Shown here piece after piece: positions 11,252 to 21,537 of a stretch of DNA of 64,000 nt (positions are counted from its first letter, which is position 1; every line of letters begins with the position of its first letter). The position numbers were made by a program, and so were the translations under genes. The notes below the pieces were generated by a model. It was not told where the DNA came from. It ran no database searches and saw nothing but the letters and a program-made list of their open reading frames with translations. The stretch covers positions 27,502,807 to 27,566,806 of the forward strand of contig OX123190.2 of assembly GCA_944739405.2 (NCBI GenBank), read 5' to 3'. This stretch comes from Euclidia mi (taxonomy: Eukaryota > Arthropoda > Insecta > Lepidoptera > Erebidae).

Positions 11252-11725
11252 ATTTTGATCCAGCTTTCCACTTTATTAATTTTCGTTGGACAACAGAATT
11301 CTTTTGTAGGTCAACTTCGTCGCTCGCTCTGAATGAATCCGGATCATTGATTTCCCTAGCGCATGGTAAAACCAAACGTGCCTTATTTAAATACTGAAGT
11401 GCTGCCTTTGTCGCAGTATTGTAGGCGTTCAAATAAAATCGGCTATTGCACCCAATATTCAACGTACGGTTATTGCTGCGAAGTGTAAGGGGATATGAAA
11501 ACGAAATAACTGGAGCGCACTACCTTTCTTAAGGCACAAATCAAAGGCACGCAAGGATTTGCCATGTATTGGCTTGTGCATACATCCGAAATACTCGTAA
11601 AATTATTTTACACGCTACGGTCACCTTATAGGGTAAAACAGAAAGAGGTCACAAAATCGAACATTTTTGACAAATCAGTAAAGCTCTGCAAAATTTCGTA
11701 TCCGTACATCATATTAACTGTCAGT

Positions 11726-13211
11726 AATGTTTACTAGGTCCATTTTCGTTCTACAATATTTATTTGATAATAAATATAAATGTTGTTAAAACTAACTATA
11801 ACTAATTGGCTATTTACACATAAATTAAAACAATAATTTCTATACTTAAATAACTAACAAATAAAAGGAAATACATAAAAAAAAAGTAAAAGCAGAATTT
11901 AAAGGGCGTCATGGAAATCCTCCACATCGCCATCAATTGGAAGCGTGCCCAAAATGCTGGCAGCATTGCCACGTGGTATGGCAATGCTGATCTTTTGTGC
12001 CAAATACAGGCCAGCCTTCTGGTCACGCGAGGTGTCAACAAGTCTCTTTGAAAGATCTCTAAAAAGAGATCTCGCACTTGGACCCCATGGTCCCAACGTT
12101 TCAACTCCAAACGGCTCAAATACATAATCCCCTACTAGATTTATGTATTTGCGCCTTTTGAGAGTCTCCGCTGAAGCAGCAGCAGCGCCCGCACAACCCG
12201 CTGTGCTAGGAAGATGAGATGGCGCAAGGCTGTCGACACATGTTGCGTCCCACGCCAAAGGCCTACCCAGCTTCCATGGCAGTAAAGACATACCGTCTGG
12301 TCTCTTACCATCGTCGCGTGCCAAGCCCAGAGGTTCAAGTTGGGCTGGAACGCCAGCGGTGACAAGAGTCCGACGAAGTATGTCATTGAGGTTGGCGTGT
12401 CGTGAAATACGACCTGCGCTCCTGTTACATGACAGACCATGGTGACCAAGGCTGTCGACAGCCTCTCCACAGTGACAGCGATGTGGAGAAACACATGGCG
12501 CACCTAAACGAAGGCAAGAAGCAATGCGGAAGGTCGTATCGTCCAACATGGTACCTATGTTGGACGATGGCAGTGCCTGAAGCCAAAGCCCTGACTCCCA
12601 CTCTCCCACAGCCAGCAAACGAGCACGCTCTGCAGCATTGGACGACGTACTTAAGAGATTTTCTCGTACCACGCTGCAAAGCGGCCCATCCCACTGCCTC
12701 TGAGAAGATGGGAATCGGGGTAACTCGGTGCTTGGACAAGCCATTCTCCATGCATTCATGGCATCGGTCTTACACGGCACCTCAGAATTGACCAGTGTGG
12801 GTGCTAAAATTTTCCTGGTCAATTCTTCAGTGCTGTGGACCGAGGACAGGAATGCTGGTAAGCTTACGTCAGTAATTTTGCGAACGCCAAGGCCGCCCAG
12901 GCGTACAGGCAAGGACGCCTGTAGCCACACTTGGTCGTTCAGGGCCAGATTTAGAATTTTGCTTAAAGTAATTTGTATGAGTTTGTCAATTTGGGCGAGT
13001 GCAGATGGGTTTTTCCAAAAAGGGGAAGATCGAAGAGCGTGTGTAAATTTAGGGACAAAAAGACAATACTTGATAATAGTAAAAGCCGAATGCATATTAA
13101 TTTTGAGTAACCTGTCTGAAATATCACTAAAATTTTGAATTTTTTCTTGTATAAATGAATCGAAACCTTCGTCTAATATTGGGGACCCAAGGAGGCGAAG
13201 AGCACTTTTTC
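11726..13211 (-). mobile_element. 5'-truncated LINE with restriction-like endonuclease, copy 1
   Basis: Insertion into SD2 copy 1 bounded by the 9-bp duplication ACTGTCAGT (11717-11725 and 13212-13220); the SD2 copy 2 sequence at about 16810 shows the uninterrupted target. The 5' end (13211) is truncated within ORF, as expected for target-primed reverse transcription, and the 3' UTR occupies 11726-11898. A second copy lies at 39391-42635. Confidence 0.88.
11899..13209 (-). CDS. RLE-type LINE ORF, C-terminal part (zinc finger and PD-(D/E)XK nuclease)
   Basis: Open without a stop from the truncation point to TAA, about 437 codons; counting from the internal Met at 13095 it is 398 residues. Near residues 207-223 is a CxC...HH...C zinc-binding cluster (HRCHCGEAVDSLGHHGLSC), then RHANLNDILRR, then KRPDGMSL and LAWDATCVD at about 264-288, which fit the PD and second acidic position of the restriction-like endonuclease of R2, NeSL, HERO and similar LINEs, followed by a basic KRRKY. 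The nuclease would cut the target. The reverse transcriptase part is lost here but partly kept in copy 2. No ORF-breaking mutation remains, which suggests recent insertion. I cannot name the clade. Confidence 0.78.
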   Translation of the reverse strand, partial: KSALRLLGSPILDEGFDSFIQEKIQNFSDISDRLLKINMHSAFTIIKYCLFVPKFTHALRSSPFWKNPSALAQIDKLIQITLSKILNLALNDQVWLQASLPVRLGGLGVRKITDVSLPAFLSSVHSTEELTRKILAPTLVNSEVPCKTDAMNAWRMACPSTELPRFPSSQRQWDGPLCSVVRENLLSTSSNAAERARLLAVGEWESGLWLQALPSSNIGTMLDDTTFRIASCLRLGAPCVSPHRCHCGEAVDSLGHHGLSCNRSAGRISRHANLNDILRRTLVTAGVPAQLEPLGLARDDGKRPDGMSLLPWKLGRPLAWDATCVDSLAPSHLPSTAGCAGAAAASAETLKRRKYINLVGDYVFEPFGVETLGPWGPSARSLFRDLSKRLVDTSRDQKAGLYLAQKISIAIPRGNAASILGTLPIDGDVEDFHDAL

Positions 13212-13504
13212 ACTGTCAGTTGGTTTGTGGAAAAGCTAATTTCTTTCAAATCTGGCTAGTAAGCAGACCCTGGGCTCAATGATGAAAAGTCTCGAATGCA
13301 ACCAGTATAATTCTAGGGCGATAATGACGATAATGCTACATTTATTAACTCTGCAGCAGACTGGACGCAATTTCCTAACTTTCATCAAAATCGGTTAAGT
13401 AAGTTAATCGTTAAAGAGTAACAAATATCCATCCTCACAAACTTTCGTCACTTAATAATATGTAAATCGAATAATCTTTATTGATCTTATACACCAGACA
13501 ACTT

Positions 13505-14245
13505 GATATTAGGGTTCCGTATCTAAAAGGTAAAAACTGAAACCTATTACTAAGTCTCCGCTGTCTGTCTGTCTGTCTGTCACCAGGCTGTATCTCATAA
13601 TCCGTGATAGCTAGAAAGTTAAAATTTTCACAAGTTATGTATTTCCCTTGCCGCTATAACAACAAACACTAACAATAAAATATATTAAGGTGGGGTCCCA
13701 GACAATAAACGTGTTTTTTTTTCATTTTTTTTTCTTAAGATTACTTACGGTAACAGGTAGACGCTTAAATTTTTTACAGAATAATTATATACTTTTATAT
13801 TACCTTTCAAAATAAATAGGGTGCATAGGGTTCCCACCAAGAACTTAGGGTCCCAAGCCAACCTCACCTGCAAGTGGTGCACCTGCCGATCAACGGACGA
13901 GGCTCTGGCAAGCAAAATATCTCGATAAGCGGCAATAGGCTCGCCACCTATTACGTGGGATCAAAACACTGGCGAAAAGTGGGCGTTCAATATGCCTCTG
14001 CCTACCCTTTAGAGGAAACAGGCGCGAGTCTATGTATGTATGTCAAAATAAATAACAAAATAAAAATAAATGATATATTAAAGGCCCATACAACAAACGT
14101 AATTTTAAGCAATATTTTACTCGATCTTAATAAACCGGTAGAATCTCAAAAAAGATTTAAATATACATAAAAAAAAGTGATTTTATTTTATAAATGATGG
14201 TATGGAACACTTCGTGCGCGAGTCCGACTCGCACTAGTTTTTACA
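13505..14245 (+). repeat. dispersed repeat beginning AGGGTTCCGT, interrupted
   Basis: Starts TTAGGGTTCCGTATCTAAAA, contains a CTGT microsatellite and GCTGTATCTCATAATCCGTG, and ends near GAGTCCGACTCGCACTAG. An inverted copy lies at 24110-24715. A piece of RTE LINE 3' UTR is inserted at about 13850-14043. Repeats of this form are abundant in Lepidoptera; I do not recognise a coding capacity. It is absent from SD2 copy 2. Confidence 0.82.
13850..14043 (+). mobile_element. RTE LINE 3' UTR fragment
   Basis: Contains CTCACCTGCAAGTGGTGCAC, CCTCTGCCTACCCTTTAGAG and ends AAACAGGCGCGAGTCTATGTATGTATGT. The end matches the tail of the RTE element at 39621-41008 (AAACAGGCGTGAGTCTATGT), so it is the same family. 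The 98-codon frame across it is incidental. Confidence 0.75.
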
Positions 14246-15413
14246 ATGTCGCAATTTGTACATAATGTTTACAAAATTTCCAAATACTACAAATCATAGG
14301 ATAGGATTATAGCTAATTATAGAACACGGCCATGGAATAATTAAAGATGAGGCGGTGGAGGTAATTTTTTTGTCAACAATAAGCAAAAGATTTTGAAGAA
14401 CTTCAAGTGAAACTGTGTTGCTAAACAAGAATAATAGAATACCTTTTAACCTGAATTACGTGTAACAGTTATATAAACTAGCAAATAGAAACTCTAGGCT
14501 AAACACAACCATGATATTATTCACTTATAACACAGTTACAAAGCTAGCCTATATGGCTAACTTAATTCTTGCTGCTAAAATTGAATCAATACTTATTACG
14601 TGAATAATCATAAAGCCTACCCAACACATAGGACTTGTGAATAATTTATAAACACAGCATAGATATGTGTCGGCCAGGCCTACATTAATCAACTTAACTA
14701 AGATTGTTCTGTGGACGTCAGAGTTTGATATTTCATCCAAATATCATCCTAAATAAACATATGGCTCCAAATAATATGAATAATTCAGCAAGAGATGATG
14801 GGGTAAAACAACTACGCCTTTGACTTTATTAAAATTCGAGTTATTTCCTTAACAAGACTTTGTACCTTCGAACCTGTAATTATTAAACCACTGGATAGGG
14901 GTAGTTTACTTTCAAATTTGGTGTTGATTGCTAGTATTAACAAGTACTCTAACGGTTGAAAGTACAAACAAAACATTGAAATAATAGTTAGACGTAAAAA
15001 TAGATTCGATTTTCCAGTTTATTGGTTTGATATAATTATCGTTAAGCGGGATAGGGCTGGGATTATCTTCCTCGCTTCGGTAAATTGATATCTGGGAATA
15101 GTATTTGGTATCTATTTGATTGACTAGAGGGATTTTGCTGTATGCAAAGCGAAAAGGCATCTCTTTAATGAATTATTTATTAATTTTGATGATGCCAGTA
15201 GGTATTGTAGATAAACTATAAGCACAGTTAAATGTCTTTATACTGTGCTATAAGTATAAGTTAATTCAAACATAATAGAGAATGTCCTCACCGCAGAAAA
15301 CCTTTCAATATGACATAAGAGTTTTAAAACTGATTTATAGATATCATCTAAAGCTTAATAAACCGGTAGTAAAAAGTCCGCGGCGTCGGGACGTGACGAC
15401 CCCACCGCCCACT

Positions 15414-15459
15414 GGGGGAGTTACTCTGACGAGTATCTACTCGTCAGAGTAACTCCCCC
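15414..15459. repeat. perfect 22-bp hairpin in the RTE 5' UTR
   Basis: Arms 15414-15435 and 15438-15459 are exact reverse complements separated by TC. Related shorter words (CTCGTCAGAGTATC, TCGTCACAGTATC) follow up to about 15505, so the leader is built of repeated half-arms. Confidence 0.93.
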
Positions 15460-15641
15460 ATCGTCGTCCCCCTCGTCAGAGTATCTGATCGTCACAGTAT
15501 CTCCCCAGCGTTAGCAGTCAACCGAAAGATGGCGGTCAAACCATCCGAACCTGGCGGAAGTAAATCCCAAGATGTTAGATGGGCAGCAGCGTCCAGCACT
15601 GAGTTAACTTCGGCCACTGCGATCGCCAATACGCCTGCCAA

Positions 15642-16709
15642 GTGTGGCGATTATGGCAAATCTCCCCATACATGAACCACATCAATAAAAACCGGTCCCT
15701 AGTCCCCGGCGGCCCCGCTAGTCCTGGTTACGGTAGCGGCCGTGGTAACGGCGGGGCAAGGGGTGCTAAGAATCTCCGAAAGAGATCGGGCTACCACCAC
15801 CAACGACAATTGGCCCTGGCAACACTGAACACGCGCACACTGCAAACCGACGAGAAGATTGTCGAGCTGGAAGAAGAATTGAGCAAGTTGCGATGGGATA
15901 TCATAGGCCTATCTGAAGTCCGAAGACAGGGGGAGGACTCGATAGTTTTCAATTCCGGTAACTTGCTCTTCTACCGGGAGGGCGACCAACAGTCCCAAGG
16001 TGGTGTCGGGTTCATCGTCCACAAATCTCTCGTGACCAACGTGGTAAATATCGGGAGTGTGTCGAGCAGGGTAGCGTACCTTATACTCAGAATATCCAAA
16101 CGGTATTCGCTAAAAGTCATACAGGTATACGCTCCGACCTCGACGCACCCCGATGAGGAGGTGGAAGCCATGTACGAGGACATATCTCGGGCTATACATG
16201 GCTTCAAAACCCATTACACCGTGGTCATGGGAGATTTTAACGCGAAACTGGGCAAACGCGACGGTGATGAGCTGAGAGTGGGGCAATTTGGTTATGGGCA
16301 TCGGAATTCCCAGGGTCACTTGCTGGCTAGCTTTATGGAGAAAGAAGGACTCTATATAATGAATTCCTTCTTCAAGAAGCGAGAATGCCGCAAGTGGACC
16401 TGGGTAAGTCCAGACGGTGCCACCAAAAATGAGATCGCCTTTATCACGTCGACGAAGAGGCAGATATTCAATGATATCTCCTTGATCAATTGGCTTAAAG
16501 TGGGGAGCGATCACCAAATGGTAAGAGGCACATTGAATATCTGTACAAGCCTCGAACGGTCGAGGTTGGTAAAGTCCACGCTCCGACCGGCACCGGTTCA
16601 TATCCAAAACCCCGAGAGCTTTCAGCTCGAACTCAAGAACCGTTTCGAATACCTGAGCGAATGCGTAGATGTGGACGAGTACAGTAACCGGTTCGTGTAC
16701 TTTACTTAA
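15642..16709 (+). pseudogene. RTE LINE endonuclease (APE type)
   Basis: A 355-codon frame. Residues about 55-300 form an apurinic-type endonuclease: NTRTLQTDEK, LSEVRRQGED (catalytic Glu), VVMGDFNAKLG, KNEIAFITS and SDHQMVRG. The family is the RTE one often annotated in insects as craniofacial development protein 2-like. The true start may differ; the first Met is at 15642 and the first 45 residues are Gly/Asn/Arg-rich. The domain itself looks intact, but the protein ends early at FVYFT, where the element is truncated, so no reverse transcriptase follows. Confidence 0.88.
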
Positions 16710-16974
16710 ATAAAATTAAATTACAGGGTAAAACAGAAAGAGGTCACAAAATCAGGCATTGTTGACAACTCAGTAAAGCTCTGCAAAATTTCGTATCGGC
16801 ATATCAGATTAACTCCCAGTTGCTTTGTGGAAATGATAATATTCTTTCAAATCTAGTTAGACTAGTAAGCTGACCTCGGGCTCCATGATGAAAAATCTGC
16901 AGATGAATGCGGGATGCTAGCATATGAACTCTGCAGTAGATTAGACTTCATGCATTGTATAAGCAATAAGCTAC

Positions 16975-17479
16975 TGGTTCGGCTTTACACCGAAACCGTA
17001 GGGTTCTAGGCGACTTGGAGAAGGAAATGGACTGTATAGAGAGGATAGCGGTTCTTCGCCGCCTAGGAGATGGATACGCTAAGGGGTGATTGAGTGGGTA
17101 TAGGATATTTCAAGGATGGAGGGCACCTACCTTATACAACCTTCTTCGTTTCCGTAGGGCAGTCTCCTGGTGGTTTTGTGATGCAGCTGCTTGTTTTCAC
17201 TTCAATTCACCATTCGCGAGCGGGTTTTCCTTGGTGGAAGCGGTAATAAATCACATACAACGGTGCGGCGCGGTACGGTATCGCGGACACGTTCTCAGCG
17301 AGCGGAATGTTCTCGACTGTCCCTCGCGTCCACGATCACGGCGACGAATCAGGCGAAGGCAGTGCCCCTTCTTCGGGGATGGGAGACAGGGACGGAAATA
17401 TGATATCGCTCGCACTAGAACGTGGAACGATTGATGTTGATGCGATTAGTTATGGATAGGGAGGTAGATGGCGCTACCA
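16975..17479 (-). repeat. 3' LTR of the BEL/Pao element
   Basis: 505 bp, nearly identical to 21871-22375. It begins TGGTAGCGCC and ends CCGAACCA on the minus strand. Reading frames of 114 and 70 codons on the plus strand occur in both LTRs and are incidental. Confidence 0.95.
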
Positions 17480-17493
17480 TATCCCCCCGGCCC
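17480..17493 (-). other. polypurine tract of the BEL/Pao element
   Basis: Minus-strand GGGCCGGGGGGATA directly upstream of the 3' LTR start TGGT. This is the usual place and composition for plus-strand DNA priming. Confidence 0.75.
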
Positions 17494-17694
17494 TAAAGGG
17501 TTGCCTTTAAAAAAAATAGAATTGAACTTAGCTATGTTGGGTGTACTACCGCATAACCCATCAATAGGCTAAGACAGCGATATGACAATAAAATTAATTT
17601 AAATTAACTTCAGCGAAAGCTACAAACGCAATAATAGCGAAAACTACTAACTAAATACTTAAACTAAGAGGTAGGTCCAACTTCAGGCTAGATC

Positions 17695-17960
17695 TCACTG
17701 AGTTGGAAGCGGACGCGAGTTGATCAGTGCCTCGACTTGTGCAAGGACAGTTAAAGGCTCTTCGTAAGAGAGGATCTGTTGACCTATAACTTTGAAGAGA
17801 TGCGTTTTAATTACTTTGACCATGCTTGCCCAACATCCACCGAAATATGGTGATGCTGGTGGAATAAACTTCCAGTCAATATGATCTATGGAAAGTTCTT
17901 CTTGAAGACGAGTACGATAACCCGCGACGTGATTGAAACAAGTTTGCGGGAACAAGTTCA
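17695..17960 (-). pseudogene. BEL integrase C-terminal scrap
   Basis: On the minus strand, residues matching the end of the integrase core: DWKFIPPASPYFGG, then ILSYEEPLTVLAQVEALINS and RPLP. The preceding residues (CFNHVAG) belong to the end of RNase H, so a deletion of more than a kilobase removed the HHCC finger and the first two catalytic Asp residues. At the place of the catalytic Glu (usual FGGLWEAA) this copy reads FGGCWASM, so that residue is lost too. A stop follows RPLPTQ and the C-terminal domain is missing. Confidence 0.85.
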
Positions 17961-18149
17961 ATAAATTTACTCACGCGGTTGGCGACAAAAGTCTGCCAGC
18001 GGTGAAGAGAAGAACGAATCCAAGCGAGCACTACTTTGGAGTCGGAAAATGCGTGTATTTTATTAATGGGGTAGTGGGGCAAAACTGTGTCTTGAACCTT
18101 GCGGAGCAACTGAGACAGCAGAAGGGCCGCGCACAACTCCAGTCTCGCA
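17876..18149 (-). pseudogene. BEL RNase H fragment
   Basis: In a different frame from the reverse transcriptase upstream: CAALLLSQLL, HAFSDSKVVLAWI (RNase H Asp) and FVANRVSKFIEL. A frameshift at about 18150 joins it to the preceding frame, and another at about 17950 leads into the integrase scrap. RNase H would remove the RNA template; this copy is broken. Confidence 0.85.
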
Positions 18150-20049
18150 ACCGAAATGGTTTAACAGGCGAGATCTTAGACTTGGCACAAACTAACTGCA
18201 CCGAGTAGTTAGAACCAATGCGGACTTGCAGATATACGACTCCGCCGTAAGCACGCTCGCTGGCGTCAGCGAAACCTATCAAGTGGATGGTACATCCATC
18301 TACCAACCCAAGATGACGCGGAATAGGAACTTGATTGAGCGCGGTAAGCTCAATACAAAACTGGCCCCAAGCGGCGACAATATGGTCAGGGGGTGTTTCA
18401 TCCCACTCACACTTTGATAGCCAAAGCTCTTTGATCAAGAGCTTGGCGTACAAAATTGTGGGAGCCACAAAACCCATTATGTCCCATAGTCGAGCCACTG
18501 TGGACAGCATAGTGCGTTTGGTGCACTTATCATCTGGTGGTGAGACGTCAAACCGAAAACTATCGCAGGATTTGTCCCAGCGTAAACCGAGAACCTTATG
18601 CGGTACAGACTTCTCAAACTCAATGTCTGGAGAAGCCTTATGAGAATCTGGTATGCGTGCGAGAACCTCCTTAGAGTTGCTTGTCCATTTGACAAGATCA
18701 AACTGGCCTCGCTTGAAAAGCTGAATAAGCTCTTCACAAAGCGAAATTGCTAGCGGAGCGGATATGACACTACAGGCAATGTCATCCATGTACAAAGCGG
18801 AAGTGGCAACAGCCGCTGCGGCGGGAAAGTGATCGCCTTCATCAGCGATCAACTGGCGAACAACTCGTAACGCGTGATATGGGCTAGACTTGAGTCCAAA
18901 GCAAACACGATTGAACTGATACACAGATAAAGGATCTTTCTTGTCAAAACGATAAAAGACCCGTTGAAATCTACGGTCAGATTCGCGAACGCCGATATTG
19001 AGGAACATTTGGCGGCAATCAGCTGACAGAGCGATTTGGAAAAGACGAAACTTTATTATGATGTTAAATAAATCACCCTGTAGATTGGGGCCGGCATGCA
19101 AAATGTCATTAATCGTCTGACCCGATGTAGTCTTACAACTAGCGTCTAAAACCACACGAAGTTTTGTAGAGGTTTTATCTTCGCGAACTACGCCGTGATG
19201 CGGGATATAATATGAGGGCAGAGAGTTGCCCTCGTTGTTTACAACTACACTCAAAAAACCTTTATCTATGTAGTCACGAATGACGTCATTATAGGCGCTG
19301 CGTAACTTAGGTGATGCATCAAGTTTACGTTCCAAACAATAGAAACGTCTGAGCGCAGCAGCGTACGAGTCGCCTAACGAATAAGGGTCACCACAGAACG
19401 GCAACGCCACAACGTATCTGCCACTGTCGTCACGAACAGTGGTAGCGCGGAAATGTTCTTCACACTCGAGATCTTTACGGCTCATCGAGGGCGGTGCGGT
19501 AACCTCTTCAAGCTCCCAAAATCGCTTGAGAAGAGAGTCAATATTGTTTTCTTGAAGAACAGAACAACAGCAAGACGTAACGTATTGAGAAGTATGTAAT
19601 GTAGGTACGGTACCCATAATCACATACCCGAATACCGTCTCAATAGCAGGCGGTAAGTTATTTTGCTCACTACGTACCACTTTAGTAAGTAGCAAGTGCG
19701 GGAATATTGCGGCTCCGATCAAAACATCAATGTCTGCCGGATTCGCAAACTCCGAATCCGCTAGTGGTAATGACTCGAGATGTGTGAGGAGCGACACGTC
19801 CACATTAGCGTTTGGCAACGTGTCCGTAATACGTTCAACGATAAGCAGAGAAATGTTAAAATTAATGTCCCTATTAAAACGCGAATGTATTTTAATATCT
19901 ACGGAACCCCTGCAATGCTTTTCTGATCCGCCTATCCCTTTGACGGTTGAGTTAGTATTTTTAAAATTATTCCATAATCCGAGGCGTTTGAAGCATTCCG
20001 ATGTTATTAGATTGGTCTGAGATGCGCTATCTAGCAGACAACGTACCAT
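18150..20049 (-). pseudogene. BEL/Pao protease and reverse transcriptase
   Basis: From Met 20049 the first residues are the aspartic protease motif LLDSASQTNLI (DSA-type, as in many BEL elements), reaching IGAAIFPHLL at about residue 110. Reverse transcriptase motifs are PHHGVVRED, KLRVVLDAS, SADCRQMF (first Asp, about 344), FGLKSSPYHA and YMDDIAC (about 420), then LSTVARLWDIMG and GFADASERAYG. The frame is the same as gag; only a TAA at 20071-20073 separates them, and related elements encode one polyprotein. Whether that TAA is a mutation or a readthrough stop cannot be told. After about residue 630 a frameshift destroys the RNase H reading. Confidence 0.92.
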
Positions 20050-20070
20050 GTGCGGCGACCCATTAACATC

Positions 20071-21537
20071 TTAAACGATAACTTGCGCCGTCGCTAACAG
20101 AACATTCTTAGACGCCATACATCGCGTTTTGGCCCTGCGCGGATCATTATAGATGCGCGAGTGCCGTCCTCGCGTGCGCGTCGCCCGCGCAATGGACGTC
20201 GTACACAACGATACTTCGCCCTGAGGCGTGCAGGGTGAAGGCACCGTGGTCTGCACCTGCGGCTTAAGTGTGTCAAGGTTAGCGGCTTGGCTTGACAACG
20301 GGTTATCTTTATCGAAATGTAACAGTGTATGATGTTTTTGATTACATGATCGACACTTTGTCTTACTAGAACAATTACTTGTTTTATGTTTTATGCTTAA
20401 GCAGTTAATGCAAGCCTTGCTATCTTTTACGCATTTAAAACGAGCAATTGGATTTAAATCATTAAAGGTAGGACACTTATAGTAATGGTCGTGCACTATA
20501 TTACTGCACAGACACTTCTGTGAATTATTACTATTAGATTCCGAACATGTAACGTAAGATTGTGGATTAGGGACCGAGTTATTATTACTATTTCGCGATT
20601 TATTCAACCTTTGTTTGTTGCTGTTAGTGTTAGACGGGCCAGGTGAACCAGACTGCGTATTATGAAATATTCGACACTGATCTTTGATGAACGAAATAAA
20701 ACTATCTAGTGTAGGTATTTTATTATTGCGTTCCGTCATCTCGAATGCGCGAATTGTATCAGTGTCAAACTTTTTTAAAGCGAGTTGAAGCAACATAAAG
20801 TCGGAAAGATCTTCTAATTTTAAATTCCTAAGAGAATTAACCGCGGTTACGAAGTTATCAATAAACAGCTGGAAATTCGAGACAGACGCGTTGCCGGACA
20901 GTTTGAGATTTAAAGCTTGGTCAAAGTACGTAGACGCTAGGACGCGCGTGTCCTGATATCTGTCAAGTAGTGACTGAAATATGACCTGATAATTCTCAGC
21001 ACTGGGTGTGACACCTGCAAATACGGACTGGGCCTTCGGTGACAGTTTGCCTATTAAATAGTACAACCTGTCAGCATCTGTCAGAGAACCATTATCGTGC
21101 ACTGTAGACTTAAAACTCGCATAGAATAACGGCCAATTTCGTATATCTCCGTCAAACGACATAATCTCGATTGGCGGTAATCTCGGTTTGCGGGCAACGG
21201 GCTCTGCTGAACATTTACCCTCCAATTGCGATTGTATACGCTTAATAATACAATAAAGATCTTCGAATGAGGTATACGCCTGATAGTTCGGTTTTTCATA
21301 AGGATTGACAGAAAGTAATCTTGCGTTATAATCGTCTAACAACTTATGAAAATCTGTTCGAATACTATCTACTGTTATACAATAACTGAGAAATGCTTCG
21401 CTATTACTGTCAGACATAGATGCGGTTTTTGATCGTTCATAGATGTTTTGAATGCGCTCAAATAAAATATTGCGTTTTGCTTCTAAGATTGTCATCTCTT
21501 TGTCTTCCGACACGCGTGACTTCTTTTGTTGTGACAT
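20071..21537 (-). CDS. BEL/Pao Gag, intact 488-codon frame
   Basis: Starts at ATG 21537 (MSQQKKSRVSEDKE). An N-terminal helical region is followed by the DUF1759-type capsid core (about residues 115-300, with LPPIEIMSFDGD and NWPLFYASF), an Asn/Ser-rich linker, and two zinc knuckles at about 376-410: CINCLSIKHKTSNC (CCHC) and CRSCNQKHHTLLH (CCHH form). Gag packages element RNA in cytoplasmic particles. It ends LLATAQVIV at TAA 20071-20073 and is followed in the same frame by the protease. This is the best preserved frame of the element. Confidence 0.92.
   Translation of the reverse strand: MSQQKKSRVSEDKEMTILEAKRNILFERIQNIYERSKTASMSDSNSEAFLSYCITVDSIRTDFHKLLDDYNARLLSVNPYEKPNYQAYTSFEDLYCIIKRIQSQLEGKCSAEPVARKPRLPPIEIMSFDGDIRNWPLFYASFKSTVHDNGSLTDADRLYYLIGKLSPKAQSVFAGVTPSAENYQVIFQSLLDRYQDTRVLASTYFDQALNLKLSGNASVSNFQLFIDNFVTAVNSLRNLKLEDLSDFMLLQLALKKFDTDTIRAFEMTERNNKIPTLDSFISFIKDQCRIFHNTQSGSPGPSNTNSNKQRLNKSRNSNNNSVPNPQSYVTCSESNSNNSQKCLCSNIVHDHYYKCPTFNDLNPIARFKCVKDSKACINCLSIKHKTSNCSSKTKCRSCNQKHHTLLHFDKDNPLSSQAANLDTLKPQVQTTVPSPCTPQGEVSLCTTSIARATRTRGRHSRIYNDPRRAKTRCMASKNVLLATAQVIV

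Larger units (their letters stand above)
2982..11394 (+). repeat. long duplicated segment SD1, copy 1
   Basis: This segment aligns collinearly, in the same orientation, with 32135-46150. Shared blocks are 2982-3370 with 32135-32225; 7276-9270 with 32229-33713 plus 38353-39205; and 9280-11394 with 43225-46150. Similarity begins at CTAAGTAATTTCT and ends at TTATTTAAATAC in both. Differences are mostly discrete insertions. It has no convincing coding content, so it is either a segmental duplication or a large unrecognised non-autonomous transposable element. Confidence 0.8.
11630..15356 (+). repeat. duplicated segment SD2, copy 1
   Basis: Collinear with 16725-23637. Shared blocks are 11630-11725 plus 13212-13490 with 16725-16974 plus 22376-22490, and 14250-15356 with 22530-23637. 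Both start AGGGTAAAACAG and end CTAAAGCTT. Copy 1 is interrupted by a LINE (11726-13211) and by the repeat at 13505-14245; otherwise it is non-coding. The block 14246-15356 contains no recognisable gene. Confidence 0.8.
15357..16724 (+). mobile_element. RTE-type LINE, 5' half only
   Basis: A GC-rich 5' UTR (15357-15641, with a strong hairpin) is followed by an endonuclease frame. The element stops abruptly at about 16710 before any reverse transcriptase. Loss of the 3' half is unusual for LINEs, which normally lose the 5' end, so a later deletion or recombination is likely. It sits exactly between the two SD2 copies. Confidence 0.82.

Noticed and set aside
12402..12791. 129-codon plus-strand frame, and several others between 11945 and 13138
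   Set aside because: They are antisense or out-of-frame shadows of the RLE LINE frame at 11899-13209, whose minus-strand motifs are clear.
13558..13582. CTGT microsatellite
   Set aside because: A regular part of the AGGGTTCCGT repeat, also present in the copy at 24110-24715.
16110..16607. 165-codon minus-strand frame
   Set aside because: Antisense shadow of the RTE endonuclease at 15642-16709.
17090..17434. 114-codon frame present twice (also 21986-22330)
   Set aside because: Both lie inside the BEL LTRs; repetition reflects the LTR pair, and the frame has no known domain.
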